Shown here: one piece after another, positions 40,884-54,142 of the stretch
How the letters are laid out: each line of letters begins with the position of its first letter
How positions within the stretch are numbered: position 1 is the stretch's first letter
Assembly: GCA_964006375.1 (NCBI GenBank)
Contig: OZ023265.1
Span: 155,908,547 to 155,972,546 of the forward strand
Direction of reading: 5' to 3'
From: Tillus elongatus
Lineage: Eukaryota; Arthropoda; Insecta; Coleoptera; Cleridae
DNA: 64,000 nucleotides
Program-made: the position numbers and the translations under genes
Notes under the pieces: model-generated
What the model saw: only the letters and a program-made list of their open reading frames with translations
Told to the model about the DNA's origin: nothing
The model's database searches: none

Positions 40884-41605
40884 TAGTTATTTTCTTTCTC
40901 TGAGCCTTTGGCGGTAGCTTTAGTTAAGTTTATGGTTTAAGGGTCGATAATTTGTAGCTAATTTTCGTACCAAAAATTCGTCAATAAGGTGACCGCGAAC
41001 TTTAAATTTTAAAAAGGTTTCTTCAGATGAGCGCAAACTAGGCCCTCTAGAATCCATATCTGGATTTACGTTTAGTTTTTATCTGTTTCATATATACAGG
41101 GTTCGCATTTCTACGGTAAAAGGCAATATAATTATTATTATACAAGAGGCGAGAAAAAAATTTATAAGTTAATTATAGGGTGTCTCAAGCTGCATATTAT
41201 AAAATTATTTTACAATCACAGAATGGCCCATAAGTCGTTAGTAATCCCTACAATTTCTTTTCGAACACCCTCATTTTAATTTTTTTATCAAAATGTGTTT
41301 GTAAGAAAAACGTTCCAGGCGCAGTAAGTGCGTTTTGGTAGCAAATTTTCATTAAGTACTTCAAATTTCAATAACTCAATTTGCTCTAAGGTTTGTTGGC
41401 TAGGAAACCAATATTTTAAGTTTATTGTCGGAAATTTTTTATGCATTTTCAAACAAGTTATTTTGATACAATATGGCACATTGTTTCTACTATATAGGTT
41501 ATACCTGGAACCAAATTGATGACTGCTTGACGCATTAAAGAAGCATGTTTGCTATTCAAAGCATTTTCATAAAATTTACTACCATAACGCCCTTGCTGCA
41601 TCCAT
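40884..41605 (+). mobile_element. TAE-8, 5'-truncated, no array
   Basis: Starts within domain 2 (TCTCTGAGCCTTTGGCGGTA). Next is a domain-1-like piece (GAGCGCAAACTAGGCCC, CCATATCTGGATTTACG), then CATATATACAGGGT without an array. The tail segment follows (AATGGCCCATAAGTCG), then the palindromic module from about 41317 to CCCTTGCTGCATCCATC. The same internal junction is present, inverted, in TAE-6. Confidence 0.65.
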
Positions 41606-42269
41606 CTGTTAGTTTTATTTTAGTTCTATTCTTAACTATGTACTTATTTATGTACTTTGTTTAACTATTTTTAGTTACTTGTATGTTTTTACTTGCTTAC
41701 TAATATTACGATATTCTATAGCAGATACACGTAATATGTGAAAAAATTAACTGTCAAATGTCTTGCCTTTAGATTTCATAAAACATTATATAATTACCAC
41801 TAAGTAAAGTTTAAAAAAAACTGAACCTCCTCTAAGATTATTTTCAAGACGCAAAACAAAACAAGGAAAACAGAGGATTGGATTTTTTGCCCCCGTCACT
41901 ATAATTTATATTACGTATCACACCAGAGCTGTGTTATTGTAAGAAACAAAGCGGCTTAGTTTCCGTGATTGCCTTATTGCGTCTCGCTGCTTAGCTCCTT
42001 TCAACAAGGTTAAACAGTCCCAGCACGCACCAAGAGAGCTTAATTTCCTCCCCGATAAAAAGGGTGTTATCTTTTAGGTCTATTTATTCTTGTCGCATGA
42101 AATTTTATCGATGTAGCACACTGAAACTAAAACATGTTTTATCTCTTTGTGATGTCGTGATCCGTCAAAGATGTGCTGTATTATGAAGATAAGTTATATA
42201 CTGTTGGAATTATCGTCGGTACATATATCGAGGTGATTCTTAAGTTATCGTATTTATTGTAACTGTAAT
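41606..42269. other. no supported gene
   Basis: Nothing recognised. Confidence 0.35.
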
Positions 42270-42382
42270 AGTGAATTTTCGTAGAAAAAATTCACAATGG
42301 GGAGATCCCGACTTATGAAATTTGAAAAAATTTTGCAAATGAGCGCGAACTAGGACCCCCTATAACCCACATCCGGGATAAT

Positions 42383-42386
<4 letters not shown>

Positions 42387-42467
<81 letters not shown>
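42387..42467. repeat. (TA)n array 15, left half of a split array
   Basis: About 81 bp, ending exactly at the Mar3 terminus CAGGGTG. Confidence 0.95.
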
Positions 42468-42470
<3 letters not shown>

Positions 42471-45293
42471 GGTGTTACAAAATAGTGGGCCAACCCGCTA
42501 ACCACAGATTCCTCAAACGAAAATTTTATGACTTTTCTTATAACATTTTTCTCCTGGGGGCCCTGTTTTCGAAATACAGAGTGTTGAAATTGAACTTAAA
42601 AAATCATTTCTAATTTTTATGTTTTTGAACTTATCTCCATGAAATTTTACACGTAGCCTTATTTCACAACTAGACGCCATCTATGTAGATGATGAGAGAA
42701 AAATCAAATAGAAAGGGGGGTACAGGGGGGGGTGGAACAAGTATTGACCCTCTAAACTTTTTTGTGCGCACGCCAATGGTTTCAAAACAAATGGCTTCTG
42801 TTAGACAAAATAATTTTATAACTTTTGTTTCTCTAGTTCAATTTTCATAAAACAACTAGTTTATGAGTTATTGTAGGTTGTATGGTCGGATCCAAACAGG
42901 TGAGAAAAAACCTACGAAACTTTTTTCATTTCTAATTTTTATGTTTTTGAAGTTATCTCCATGAAACTTTGCACGTAGTCTTATTTCAGAATTAGACGCC
43001 ATCTGTCTAGATGAGGAGAAAAAAAAATCAAATACCAAGGGGGGTACAGGAGGGGGGAGGGCGGAACAAGTATTGAGCCTCTAAACTTTTTTGTAAGCAC
43101 GCCAATGGAATGGTTTCAAAACAAAGGACTTTTGTTAGACAAAATAATTTTATAACTTTTGTTTTTCTAGTTGAATTTTGACAAAACGACTAGTTTATGA
43201 GTTATTGTAAGTTGTATGGTCGGACCCAAACAGGTGAGAAACCTGGAACAAGTACAAGAGCAGTAGCCCGCCAAATGAGGCATAATGAGCGTGCCACTAT
43301 AAGTTCAACTGATGTGCACCGAGTACTCAAGCAACAGTCACTGTACCCGTATTATGTTCTGAAAGTACACACTCTTTTACCACAAGACGCATTAACAAGA
43401 ATGACTTTCTGCAACTGGATGTTACTGGAGAACAGTCGTGAGTAGCAATTCCTGAGATTTATTATGTTTTCTGATGAAGCCCTTTTCACTCGCAATGGTG
43501 TTACAAATTTTCATAATCGTCACATGTGGGCACAAGAAAATCCGCATGCGATAATCAAAACTCGTCATCAAGTCAACTTTAGATTGAACGTATGGGCAGG
43601 AATAATTGATGACTTACTCTTAGGCACAGTTTTTTTGCCAACTCGAGTAAATGCGGATGTATTTCTAACATTTTTACAGAATGAGTTCGTAGATTTACTT
43701 GACGATATGCCTCTGGAAATTCGGCGAAATATGTGGCTTCAACTGGACGGTGCTCCGCCTCATTACGGAAGAGACGTTCGACAACATTTAAGTAACACAT
43801 TCAATGGCCGTTGGATTGGTCGTGGGGCAGATGCACCTGTCAACTGGCCAGCCCGTTCCCCCGACCTCAACCCCTTACATTTTAGTTTCTGGAGATATAT
43901 GAAATAATTTGTGTACAGGGTGCCCATACTCGATGCAGAACATCTGCGGGAACGAATCCTACAAGGTGCAGAGGAATACCGTATGAAACCAGACATTTTC
44001 AAAAACATTCGGTTTTCTCTTATCAAAAGAATCCGCCTGTGCATCCAAGAAGGTGGTAGCTATATTGAGCATTTAATTTAATTATACTTTTATTTCTATA
44101 ACACCGCTTTACTTATCATTTTTCATTATTTTTAGTTTAGTTTTCATGTTAATACTAGACTGGCAGTTTAAGTTTAATACAAGTTATACTTATAAAACGG
44201 TTTTGATGACTTCTAATTACATATGTGTGAAACAAGTATGTATGTATTCAAGTAGCAATATTTAAGCAATGAAATGAGCTACAATTTCTGTGTAATACAA
44301 TCTTTATTCTGATTGCAAATGAGTAAAAAAAAATCAAATTTCTTTAATTTGTTGAGACGTGTCAGCGACGTTCAAGAACGCAAATAACCTACGATATTAG
44401 TTTCTATTAGACCACCGGCGCCCGAATAAAAAATGTAGGGGTTTGATTTTTCTTATTCACGCAGATGTCGTCTAGTCGTGGTATAAGACTACATGTTATA
44501 TTTCATGTAGATATCGTTTCGTAGGTTCTTTCCCACCTGCTTGGGTCCGACCATACAACTTACAATAACTCATAAACTAGTCGTTTTATCAAAATTCAAC
44601 TAGAGAAACAAAAGTTATAAAACTATTTTGCCTAATAAAAGTTATTAGTTTTGAAACCATTGGCGTGCGCACAAAAAAGTTTAGAGGGTCAATACTTGTT
44701 ACCCCCCCCCCCACTGTACCCCCTGGTGATTTGATTTTTCTCTCCTCATCTATACAGATGGCGTCTAGTTCTGAAATAAGACTACGTTTAAAGTTTCATG
44801 GAGATAACATCAAAAACATAAAAATTAAAAATGAAAAAAGGTTTCGTAGGTTTTTTCTCACTGTTTGGGTCACCATACAATTTACAATAACTCATAAACT
44901 AGTTGTTTTATCAAAATTCAACTAGAGAAAGAAAAGTTATAAAATTATTTTGTCTAACAAAAGTAATTTGTTTTGAAACCATTGGCGTGCGCACAAAAAA
45001 GTTTAGAGGGTCAATACTTGTTCCACCCCCCCTGTACCCCCCTTGCTATTTGATTTTTCTCTCCTCATCTACACAGATGGCGTCTAGTTCTGAAATAAGG
45101 CTACGTGCAAAATTTCATGGAGATAACTTCAAAAACATAGAAGTTAAAAATGAAAAATTATTTTTTAAGTTCAATTTCAACACTCTGTATTTCGAAAACG
45201 GGGCCCCCAGGAGAAAAATGTTATAAGGGAAGTCATAAAATTTTCGCCTCGGGAATCCGTGTTTAGCGGGTTGGCCCACTATTTTGTAACACC

Positions 45294-45296
<3 letters not shown>
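42468..45296 (+). mobile_element. Mar3, Tc1/mariner-superfamily element with 0.77-kb TIRs
   Basis: 2829 bp inserted in a TA array. The outer ends are identical for the first 34 bases in inverted orientation (CAGGGTGTTACAAAATAGTG, then GGCCAACCCGCTAA). Each arm, about 770 bp, contains two direct sub-repeats with a period of about 334 bp on the left (42594-43245) and 322 bp on the right (44520-45190). These carry CTAGTTTATGAGTTATTG, GACGCCATCT, and C- or G-runs near 42716, 43040, 44703 and 45025. The centre encodes a transposase without its N-terminal domain. Left and right arms are closely similar. Confidence 0.85.
43197..44081 (+). pseudogene. Mar3 transposase pseudogene, N-terminal domain missing
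   Basis: A single frame of 295 codons including the final TAA, with two in-frame stops (TAG at 43443, TAA at 43905). It begins in the linker helix-turn-helix (GTSTRAVARQMRHNERATIS, DVHRVLKQQSLYPYYVLKVH). The catalytic core follows: MFSDEALFTRNGVTNFHNRH (first Asp), QVNFRLNVWAGIIDDLLLGT and LQLDGAPPHY (second Asp). Then comes WPARSPDLNPLHFSFW, where the expected third acidic residue (PLD) is His. The tail reads DAEHLRERILQGAEEYRMKP and ends SYIEHLI. The DUF4817 region is replaced by inverted-repeat sequence, and the ATG lies in that repeat. It is closest to Mar1 in design but a separate lineage. Confidence 0.85.

Positions 45297-45373
<77 letters not shown>
45297..45373. repeat. (TA)n array 16, right half of a split array
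   Basis: About 77 bp, from the Mar3 right terminus to TGTATGTATCACACCG. Confidence 0.95.
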
Positions 45374-45381
<8 letters not shown>

Positions 45382-45396
45382 CACACCGTAACTCAA

Positions 45397-45830
45397 AAAA
45401 TAGTGGGCCGATTTTGATAAAATTTGGCATGTACCTTCCTTCTGTAAATATCTTGGACAAGTTCGTTAGGCGGGAAAATCAGACGAGCTTTTCCGGGAAA
45501 ATTTTGGGTTTTCATTCGAAAAAAATCTTTATCTGAAAAAAATAATGAGCCGATTTTGATAAAATTTAGCATGTACTTTCCTTTTGTAAATGGCTTGGAT
45601 AAGTTCGTTAATAAGGAAAATCGAACGAGGTTTTCCGAAAAAGTTTTGAGTTTCTATTCGAAAAAAAAAATTTATCCTAAAAATAATGAGCCAATCTTGA
45701 TAAAATTTCGCATGTACCTTCCTTTTGAAAATGACTTGAATACATTTGTTAATAACGAAAATCGGACGAGTTTTTTCGGGAAAATTTTGAGTTTTCATTC
45801 GAAAAAAACTTTTATCTCAAAAAATAAAAA
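45397..45830 (+). repeat. three tandem units in TAE-9 domain 2
   Basis: Units start at about 45397, 45538 and 45679 (period about 141 bp). Each reads AATAGTGGGCCGATTTTGAT or a variant, then CATGTACCTTCC, AAGTTCGTTA, TTTTCCGGGAAAATTTTG and CATTCGAAAAAAA. Most TAE copies have one unit. Confidence 0.8.
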
Positions 45831-46002
45831 ACCTATGATATCCAAATTGGGTAGGTAGGTTAACGATATAAAAAGTAAACCAAAATTTGGATTTCTATGT
45901 TACAAGAAAAAAAAGTTATAATAAAATATTTTGTGCCAGATCATTTCTATGAAAAATCACTACCATAACGCACTTGCTGCGTCCAGGCTTTTTTATAGAA
46001 TG

Positions 46003-46055
46003 AGTGAAGATTGGAACTTGTGATGGGCATGGATAAGTACAATTTAGAGAACCCA
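46003..46055 (+). repeat. GGAACCTGTGATGAGC repeat fragment
   Basis: AGTGAAGATTGGAACTTGTG then GATAAGTACAATTTAGAG; a diverged relative of the hairpin family at 39737 and the copy at 49580. Confidence 0.5.
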
Positions 46056-46769
46056 ATTCGTCACAATAGAGTTTAAAGAACTGTTTTAGTTGTATTAAAT
46101 ACATTTGTTTGCATTTCTGCAATAATTCTGTCAGTTTCTTAGCGAACAATAGAAAAATGTCGACGCAGCAAGTGCGTTATGGTAGTGAATTTTCATAACA
46201 ATATTTTTAATAGCAAATATGTGTGTCTCTTTTTAGGAAAGTAGGCATCAAATTTGGTTACCAGTATAACCTATATAGTAGAAATAATGTGCCATGATTC
46301 ATCAAAATAACTTTATTGTTTGAAAATGTACAAAAATGTCCGAAAGTAAACCTAATATGTTCCCGAAAAAATCGGTTTCTTGGTCAACCTTATAGGTTAA
46401 TAGCAAATTGAGCCATTCAAATTTAAAGCATTTAATGAAAATTCGCTACCATAACGCAATTGTTGCGTCCAGAATTTCTTTTCTTACAAACATGGATTAT
46501 ATTTCGATGGGAAATGCAAAAATGCAATAACATAAGGCGTGTTCGATTAAAAAAAAGATAATTTGTATCACCGACGAGTTATAGACCAGCCTGTGCTTGT
46601 AGAAATAATTTTTTAAGATGTAGCTCAAGACACCCTATAATTAATGTATACATTTTTTTCGTATCTTGTATAATAACGGATATATTGAGCTTTTTAAATT
46701 TTTTACGAAAATTCGAAAAAAATTATATACCATTAAACGATAAACTCTATAGCTGAGACTACTACCAAA

Positions 46770-46889
<120 letters not shown>

Positions 46890-47114
46890 GGTAAAGTCTA
46901 GGGATATTTTTAAAGATGCACGTATTTTTTTCTTGATATGATTTAAGAGGAAAACAAAAAATGTATGGTGTAAGTGGTGCAAGTAACTGTTTAATATTAT
47001 ATAAAATGAAATGCTTTATTGAAAAAACCTAGAAGATTGTTAAAAAATATATATACACTGAAAGATACTATTTTATGAATATTTCAAAAACTTCCGAGCA
47101 TGCGAGAAAAAAGT

Positions 47115-48134
47115 TTAATACAAAGTATGACCTCCACGTTGAGTAATTACATCTTTACATCTATTGCTCATAGACAAAATGATTGTCAAGGTCTCCTTGT
47201 GCTAAACGTGCCCACTATGCTGTTAGAAGCTTCTGGAATGTAAACGCGTTGTGGACGTTGCCCATATGTGGAGCAATTCTTCGTTGAAGCATATTCCAGA
47301 CATGCTCTATCGGATTCAGGTTCGGAGATCGTGCTGGGCATGGTAAAACTTCAATTCCCGCGTTACACAACCAGTTGGTTACGATGCGTACAGTATGCGG
47401 ACGGGCATTATCGTGCATTAGGCGGAAGTTTTGACCAGCAGCGCCTGCAAGTGGATGAACTATGGGTTGAAGGATGGTATCCAGATAAAGCTGATCTGTT
47501 AGGAAGCGATTTGGAAAAACCAGTTCGGTTCTGCCGCCAATAATCATTCTGCCCCATGCCATTATTGTACTACATCTGTATGTGTACACTTCCTGAATAT
47601 GTCTTAAGCGTACCGCATTTCCAGATCATCTCCACACCCGTATTCGTCGAGAATCCGGATGGAAACCAAACCTAAATCTGTCTGTGAATAAAAGTGTAGC
47701 CCAGTTATCTGCAGGCCAATTCAGATAATTTTGACACCAATCCAATCTTGCAGCGCGATTGCCTCTGGAAATAGGTGGACAACTGAGTGGACGTCTACTA
47801 GAGAGATTTGCTTCGCGAAGACGATTTCTTACAGTATCTAGGCTAATGGTTGCATTATGCACCCTTTGCAGAGTCGTAACCAATTCAGGTGCCATAATTG
47901 TAGATTCCCTTCTGGAGGTTAACCAAAAAATGTATCCTGACCTGCCGTCGTAGAGCGTCCTCGTCCTGGATGTTGCTCAGCCGGACTGCCAGTTTCCCTA
48001 AAACGCCTCCATAAACGACTTATCACACTTTGGAAAACACCCATCCGCTCAGCTACTTCAATCTGCCGCATGCCCGCTTGAAGAAGACCTACCGCTAGAT
48101 TCATTGCGTCTAAAGACAAATGTCGCCGTTCCAT
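47115..48134 (-). pseudogene. Tc1 (DD34E) transposase pseudogene
   Basis: Full-length relic of about 340 codons. The start MERRHLSLDAMNLAVGLLQA is followed by a paired-type helix-turn-helix (RMGVFQSVISRLWRRFRETG) and a GRGRST linker. After a frameshift near 47910 come APELVTTLQRVHNATISLDT and GNRAARLDWCQNYLNW. The first Asp is in LLFTDRFRF, the second in MHDNARPH and the Glu in SPNLNPIEHVW; 34 residues separate the last two. Stops occur at about 47624 and 47215. The natural end DVITQRGGHTLY is readable in another frame up to the TAA at 47115. The catalytic residues are kept, but the reading frame is not. Confidence 0.9.
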
Positions 48135-48369
48135 GGTAAAACACAATATTTTAAATGCAGCTACTGAACAACAACTGAAGAACGACTGAATTCAAAACTA
48201 AATTCAACGGTACATATGAAAATTCTACTTTTATGATATATCGTATTATATCGGGTTTATCAATTTTGATATCATTTTAACGTTTTTTAACAACAGATGG
48301 TTTTATAATGAGTGAATACATAGAAGTGAGTGCAAGTTGACCGATTCCAAAGTCAACTTGCTCCCTTTT

Positions 48370-48486
48370 AGTGAATTTCCTAAAAAAAACAACACTAATG
48401 AGGAGATCTAGACTTTTGAATTTTGAAAAATCTCCTTCAAATTAGCACTAAGTAGGCCCCCGAGAACACATATCCGGGGTCGGTTT

Positions 48487-48584
<98 letters not shown>

Positions 48585-49154
48585 CACACCGATAACTCAA
48601 AAAATAATGGGCCGATTTTGATCACATTTGGTGAGTACCTTCCTGTTGCAAGTGGCTTGGATAAGTTCGTTAACCAGGAAAATCTGCTCAGTTGAAACAG
48701 ATTAAGCAATGATTTCTTTTAATTAGACAGACGGATTCCCCCTATCTGTCTCAGTTCTGACCTGACCTTAAATGTATGGAATTTAGACCACGAAATAGGA
48801 ATGCATGCTCGTAAGAAAATAAATTCGGGACTCAGCAAGTGCGTCATGATAGCGAGTTTTTATTGAATGCCTCAAATTTAAATAGCTTAATTTGCTATTA
48901 ACCTATAAGGTTCGTTGGCCAGGAAACTAGTTTTTCGGGAATATTTTAAGTTTATTTTCGAAAAATGTTTGTTCATTTTCAGACAATAAAGTTATTTTGA
49001 TTAAATATGATTACATTATTTCTACTATACATGTTATACTGGTAACCAAATTTGATGTCTGTTTTCTCAACAACAAGAAAAAATACATATTTGCTATGTA
49101 AATAAAACATTTTTATGAAAATTCACTATCATAACGCATTTGCTGCGTCCAGGC
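48370..49154 (+). mobile_element. TAE-11 inserted in Tc1-A
   Basis: 785 bp. AGTGAATTTCC follows TTTT, domain 1 has CACATATCCGGGGTCGG, and the array is at 48489-48580. A short domain 2 (ATCACACCGATAACTC) leads to a palindromic module from about 48835 to TTGCTGCGTCCAGGC, then six Ts. The uninterrupted site in Tc1-B (63621-63640) reads GTTTCC, six Ts, GTATTATT. Confidence 0.85.
48489..48580. repeat. (TA)n array 18
   Basis: About 92 bp in TAE-11. Confidence 0.95.
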
Positions 49155-49192
49155 TTTTTTGTATTATTTAAAAATATCCCTAGACTTTTCCG

Positions 49193-49199
<7 letters not shown>

Positions 49200-49273
<74 letters not shown>
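49200..49273. repeat. (TA)n array 19
   Basis: About 74 bp. Right half of the TAE-10 array, after the Tc1-A terminus and a short TGTGTG stretch. Confidence 0.95.
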
Positions 49274-49276
<3 letters not shown>

Positions 49277-49579
49277 ATATAAAAATTAAAACTGACCCCG
49301 GATATGTGTTCCAGGGGGCCTAATTAGCGCTCATTTGAAGAAATTTCTTTAAAATTTAAAAGTCGGTATCTCCTCATTAGTAATTTTTTTTAAATAAAAT
49401 TAACCAAAAATGATATATTACTTTTTAAACTCAACATCTACTATAGAGATATTAAATTTATCCGACAATTTGAATTTCAATAAATATCTTCAAATATTTC
49501 TTCAATTACGAAATTTAGGTACAGGGATTCCTTAACAAAAAAGAAGAAAAATGACAGAGGATTGTATTTTTGAACAACA

Positions 49580-49710
49580 TACTAAGTGAGGATTGGAACC
49601 TGTGATGAGCACTGATAAGCACACTTGGAGAACCCAAATCACCACATTTTTTTTTAAACCCCCAGGGTCGGTTCACTAACCAAGTTAGCGTCATCAGAGG
49701 ATGAATAATT
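49580..49710 (+). repeat. ACTTGGAGAACCC repeat, copy with left extension
   Basis: GGATTGGAACCTGTGATGAG, CACACTTGGAGAACCC, AAATCACCACA, and AAGTTAGCGTCATCAGAGGA. Shares its body with 52497-52585 and with one arm of the 39737 hairpin. Confidence 0.7.
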
Positions 49711-50477
49711 CTAAATATTTTATATCCAAAACTCTATTTATATTATTCTGCATGTAGTTGGTCACCAACTATTTAGGGAGGTTCAACGACACCAAAAATT
49801 TACATATTTCGTTTCGCGCAAATATCTCTATTCTTTTATTATCTATTGGTCGTGTTTATGCCAGTATTTATTTTGTGGAGTAATCTATCAGGAGACTATC
49901 GATAGGCGGCGGAGTGAAATTCAATACCTATGAAGTGATAAAAAGTAGTTTTGACCTGGTTGCTTTCTTTCTGGATACCGTTGCAGGTATGTTCCAGAAG
50001 TAATTTGCACATTTCGACGCGAAGCGTAATAAGTATCTAGCATATCCCGTTTTTGTTTACTGGAAAATGGCATTTTATTGATTAGATAAAGAAATCACTT
50101 GCGTCAATTATAGAAATGTGAAAACTGTGAATGAACGGTCAAAATTTTGTTAAACATAATTATTGTTACAATTAATGTTGCTTCGTTGTTTCCAATGCAC
50201 TCTGTGCAAAAATGTTTTCTTTTTTAATTTCAATCAAAATGTAAGACTTGACCATATTGTGTGATACATCATCGTAATCAGAAAAAAAAATAATCAAAAA
50301 AGTAAAAATCCAATATGGCGCCTCTTAGGAAAAACAAAATTAAGTATTGTAACTCTTCCATCTAGTATGCCATGTCAAATGCGATGACAGATTTAGATTT
50401 CCCGTCAAAAAGTGCCTTAACAATTTCTCGGTTAAAAACGCCTAGCTTTGTCGGTTTTTGCTCAGAAGAATAAAAAC
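49711..50477. other. no supported gene
   Basis: Nothing recognised. Confidence 0.35.
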
Positions 50478-51583
50478 TCTGGACGCAGCAAGTGCGTTAT
50501 GGTAGTGAATTTTCATAAAAATGTTTTTAATTGCAAATATGTGTGTTTCCTTTTTAAGAAAGCAGGCATCAATTTTGGTTACCAGTATAACCTATATAGT
50601 AAAAACAATGTGCCATGTTTCATAAAAATAACTTTATTGTGTGAAAATGTACAAAAATTTCCAAAAGTAAACTTAAAGTGTTCCCGGAAAAACTCGTTTC
50701 TTGGTCAACCTTACAGGTTAATAGCAAATTGAGCTATTCAAATTTGAAGCATTTAATGAAAATTCGCTACCATAACGCACTTGCTGCGTCCCGAATTTAT
50801 TTTCTTACAAACATGCATCGCTGAAAAATTCAAAAATGAAATAACATAAGGCGTGTTTGATTAAAAAAAAAGAAAATTTGTATCACCAACGACTTATGGG
50901 CCATCCTGTGATTGTAGAAATATTTTTTTAAGATGTAGCTCAAGACACCCTATAATTAATATATACAAATTTTCTTCATATCTTGTATAATAACGGATAT
51001 ATTGAGGTTTATTGATTTTTTATGAAAATTCGACAAAAATTATATACCATTAAACGATAAACTCTAAAGCTAAGGCTACTGCCAAGCATCAGAGAAAGGG
51101 TCTATTTGAAATGAATTTTCTGGAAACATTTTAGTAAGATGAAGGACAATGACGGTTGAAACTAAGACTTCAGAGTTTGTAAAAGATCCTCCTTGAGACA
51201 TTTGATTTCCATATCCCGTATTAGATTCAAGTTCTTTGCCTAAATGTTGCCGATTTTGACGTTTTAAATCGCAACTTTGACGTTTTGAGGAAACCCCAAT
51301 TTATTTTTCTTTAAATGCCTATAACTTTTTTATCTTTTGACCTACATAGCTAAATTTTGGAAGGTGGCTTACCTATAAGGATATTAACTAGCGCACCAAA
51401 TTTTGTTGCCCTTACTTTGTTAATTCCGGAGATATAAATTTTTTTCGAAAGAAAACACAAAATTTTCCGGGAAAACCTGGGCAGATTTTCCTGGATAACG
51501 AATTTATCCAAGCCATTTGCAAAAGGAATTTTTCCACCAAATTTAGTCAAAATCTGCCTATTATTTTTTGAGTTATCGGTGTG

Positions 51584-51629
<46 letters not shown>

Positions 51630-51758
51630 ATATAAAAATTGAAACGGACCCCGGATATGTGTTCTAGGGGGCCTAGTTCGCGGTCATTTGAAGAAATTTT
51701 TTTAAAATTCAAAAGTCGGGATCTCCTCATTAGTGAATTTTTTTTAAGAATATTCACT
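50478..51758 (-). mobile_element. TAE-12, full-length reference copy
   Basis: Complete on the minus strand. The hairpin end is at 51758, domain 1 runs to 51627, and the short array is at 51588-51626. Domain 2 covers 51587 to about 51020 and contains CTCAAAACGTCAAAG-type and AAACGTCAAAATCGGCAAC words. The tail segment runs to about 50800, and the palindromic module is at 50798-50478 with both CAGCAAGTGCGTTATGG ends. A-runs flank both sides. It is about 97 percent identical by eye to TAE-16 outside the array. The module's own open frames are not genes. Confidence 0.85.
51588..51626. repeat. (TA)n array 20, the shortest
   Basis: About 39 bp; compare 161 bp at the same site in the near-identical TAE-16. 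Confidence 0.95.
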
Positions 51759-51948
51759 AAAAACGAAAATCAGGATTCTTAATTTTTTTGCGATAATTCA
51801 AAAACTAAAGATGACAGGTGACATTTTTTTTCATATTATTGATCATCATAAAAATGCGCAATTTTTTTTGATCTAATCGATCTTTTTACTCTTATAATAA
51901 CTAAGATACCCATGCTTGAGGTTGAGAAACGGGGAACCTGTGTGCGTG

Positions 51949-52182
<234 letters not shown>

Positions 52183-52496
52183 AAAACTGCAAGAATTCAG
52201 GACGAATATCGGAATTCTGAAATATAACATTAAGAGTTACACCACAAGGTACTCTTGTTTTATTTCAATGGAATCCACGTTTTCGTGGAAAGGTACAAAA
52301 TATATTATAACTTTCCTGTAGTGGTACGACACATGTGCGGGTATTGTCAATCTGTCAAGTAGAAATATCAAAATTTTGTCAACATGTTACGTCAATATTT
52401 TATTGGAAATTAAGCAGTGAACAAGAAAGGCTTTTTACAGGAAATAAAGCGCAATGTTTAAAATATATGCAGACATTTTGGCTAAGGTAGTTAAGA
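52183..52496. other. no supported gene
   Basis: Nothing recognised. Confidence 0.35.
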
Positions 52497-52585
52497 AGTA
52501 CACTTGGAGAACCCAAATCACCACAACACTTTTTAGACGATCGTTGCACTAACCCAGTTAGCGTCATCAGAAGATGAATACTCAT
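52497..52585 (+). repeat. ACTTGGAGAACCC repeat copy
   Basis: AGTACACTTGGAGAACCC, AAATCACCACAACACTTTTT, GTTGCACTAACCCAGTTAGC, GTCATCAGAAGATGAATAC. Confidence 0.7.
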
Positions 52586-53010
52586 TAGAAAGGATTTTGT
52601 TTAAGTCTGAACTTTTCTCGCAACTTTTGGATGTAGTTTAAATTTTCCAATTTATAAAATAATCTAGGTTTTACTAAACAAGATAAAATTGTACTGTGTA
52701 ATATGGCATTTTGGAACGGAACCAAAGAAAATTTATAATGGGGCCGCAGGGACGATTTTACAGTCTTTTGTAAATAGTAGGAAGTAGAATAAATAATCTA
52801 TAGGCCTTCAAGCTGTTTTCTCTCTAACTACCAGCCTGTTTACAATTCACTTTGTCCTTTTATTTCTGTAGGTTTTGTCCGGCGCAAGGGCTTAGTGTCT
52901 TATTTAATTACCCATCCAGATAAGGGTCGACCGCAAACTTATACTAATTTGACGCTAAAGTCATAGCGAATTAGGAAAAGCCTCTGATATGTTCATTCTT
53001 TACACAGTTT
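52586..53010. other. no supported gene
   Basis: Nothing recognised. Confidence 0.35.
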
Positions 53011-53735
<725 letters not shown>

Positions 53736-53744
53736 CTAGATTTA

Positions 53745-54123
53745 TTCTCACAGTAAATAGAACCGCGGACCAGTTTCGCTCTAGTTGGAGCTCGTCAGTA
53801 CGGTATAGTAATTACAGCGAGAACACACCTATAAAGTAATACGGCTATGGTCTCCAGCCTTCTAGAACATTGTGAGATGTACACTGTTGTTGTACACAGT
53901 CTCTATTTTATAACATTTTGTGTTTTTTTGGAGCTGCGGTGACAACATATTATCTGGTTCCGCATCGAGATGGCGACCCTGTCGTACATCTCACAATGTC
54001 CTAGGAGGCTGGCTACCATAGCCATATTACTTTATATGTGTGTTTCCGCCGTAATTAGTATGCCGTACTAACGAGCTCTAATTAGAGCGAAATCGGTCTG
54101 TGGTTCTAATTATGGTAAGAATA
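53745..54123. mobile_element. 380-bp fold-back element with a shared core
   Basis: Arms of about 140 bp (53745-53885 and 53985-54123) are inverted copies, with landmarks GGCTATGGTCTCCAGCC, ACGGTATAGTAATTAC and ACATTGTGAGATGTAC. The loop of about 100 bp is the GTGACAACATA repeat also found at 29287, 54143 and 58875. It is non-coding. Confidence 0.75.
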
Positions 54124-54142
54124 CATACTAGCTATACATACA

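Larger units (their letters stand above)
42270..45988 (+). mobile_element. TAE-9 (sub-type C), array invaded by Mar3
   Basis: The left part (42270-42386) has the hairpin end TAGTGAATTTTCGTAG and AAAAAATTCACAATG, and domain 1 (CCCACATCCGGGATAA). The TA array is split into 42387-42467 and 45297-45373 by Mar3. The right part starts ATGTATCACACCGTAACTC and holds a three-unit tandem repeat. It ends ATCACTACCATAACGCAC, TTGCTGCGTCCAGGC at 45988, followed by a T-run. Confidence 0.8.

Noticed and set aside
42468..45410. AAATAGTGGGCC shared by the Mar3 terminus and TAE-9 domain 2 at 45399
   Set aside because: Only 12-13 bases match and the neighbouring bases differ. Other TAE copies read AATAATGGGCCG there. 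Probably coincidence, at most a local conversion.
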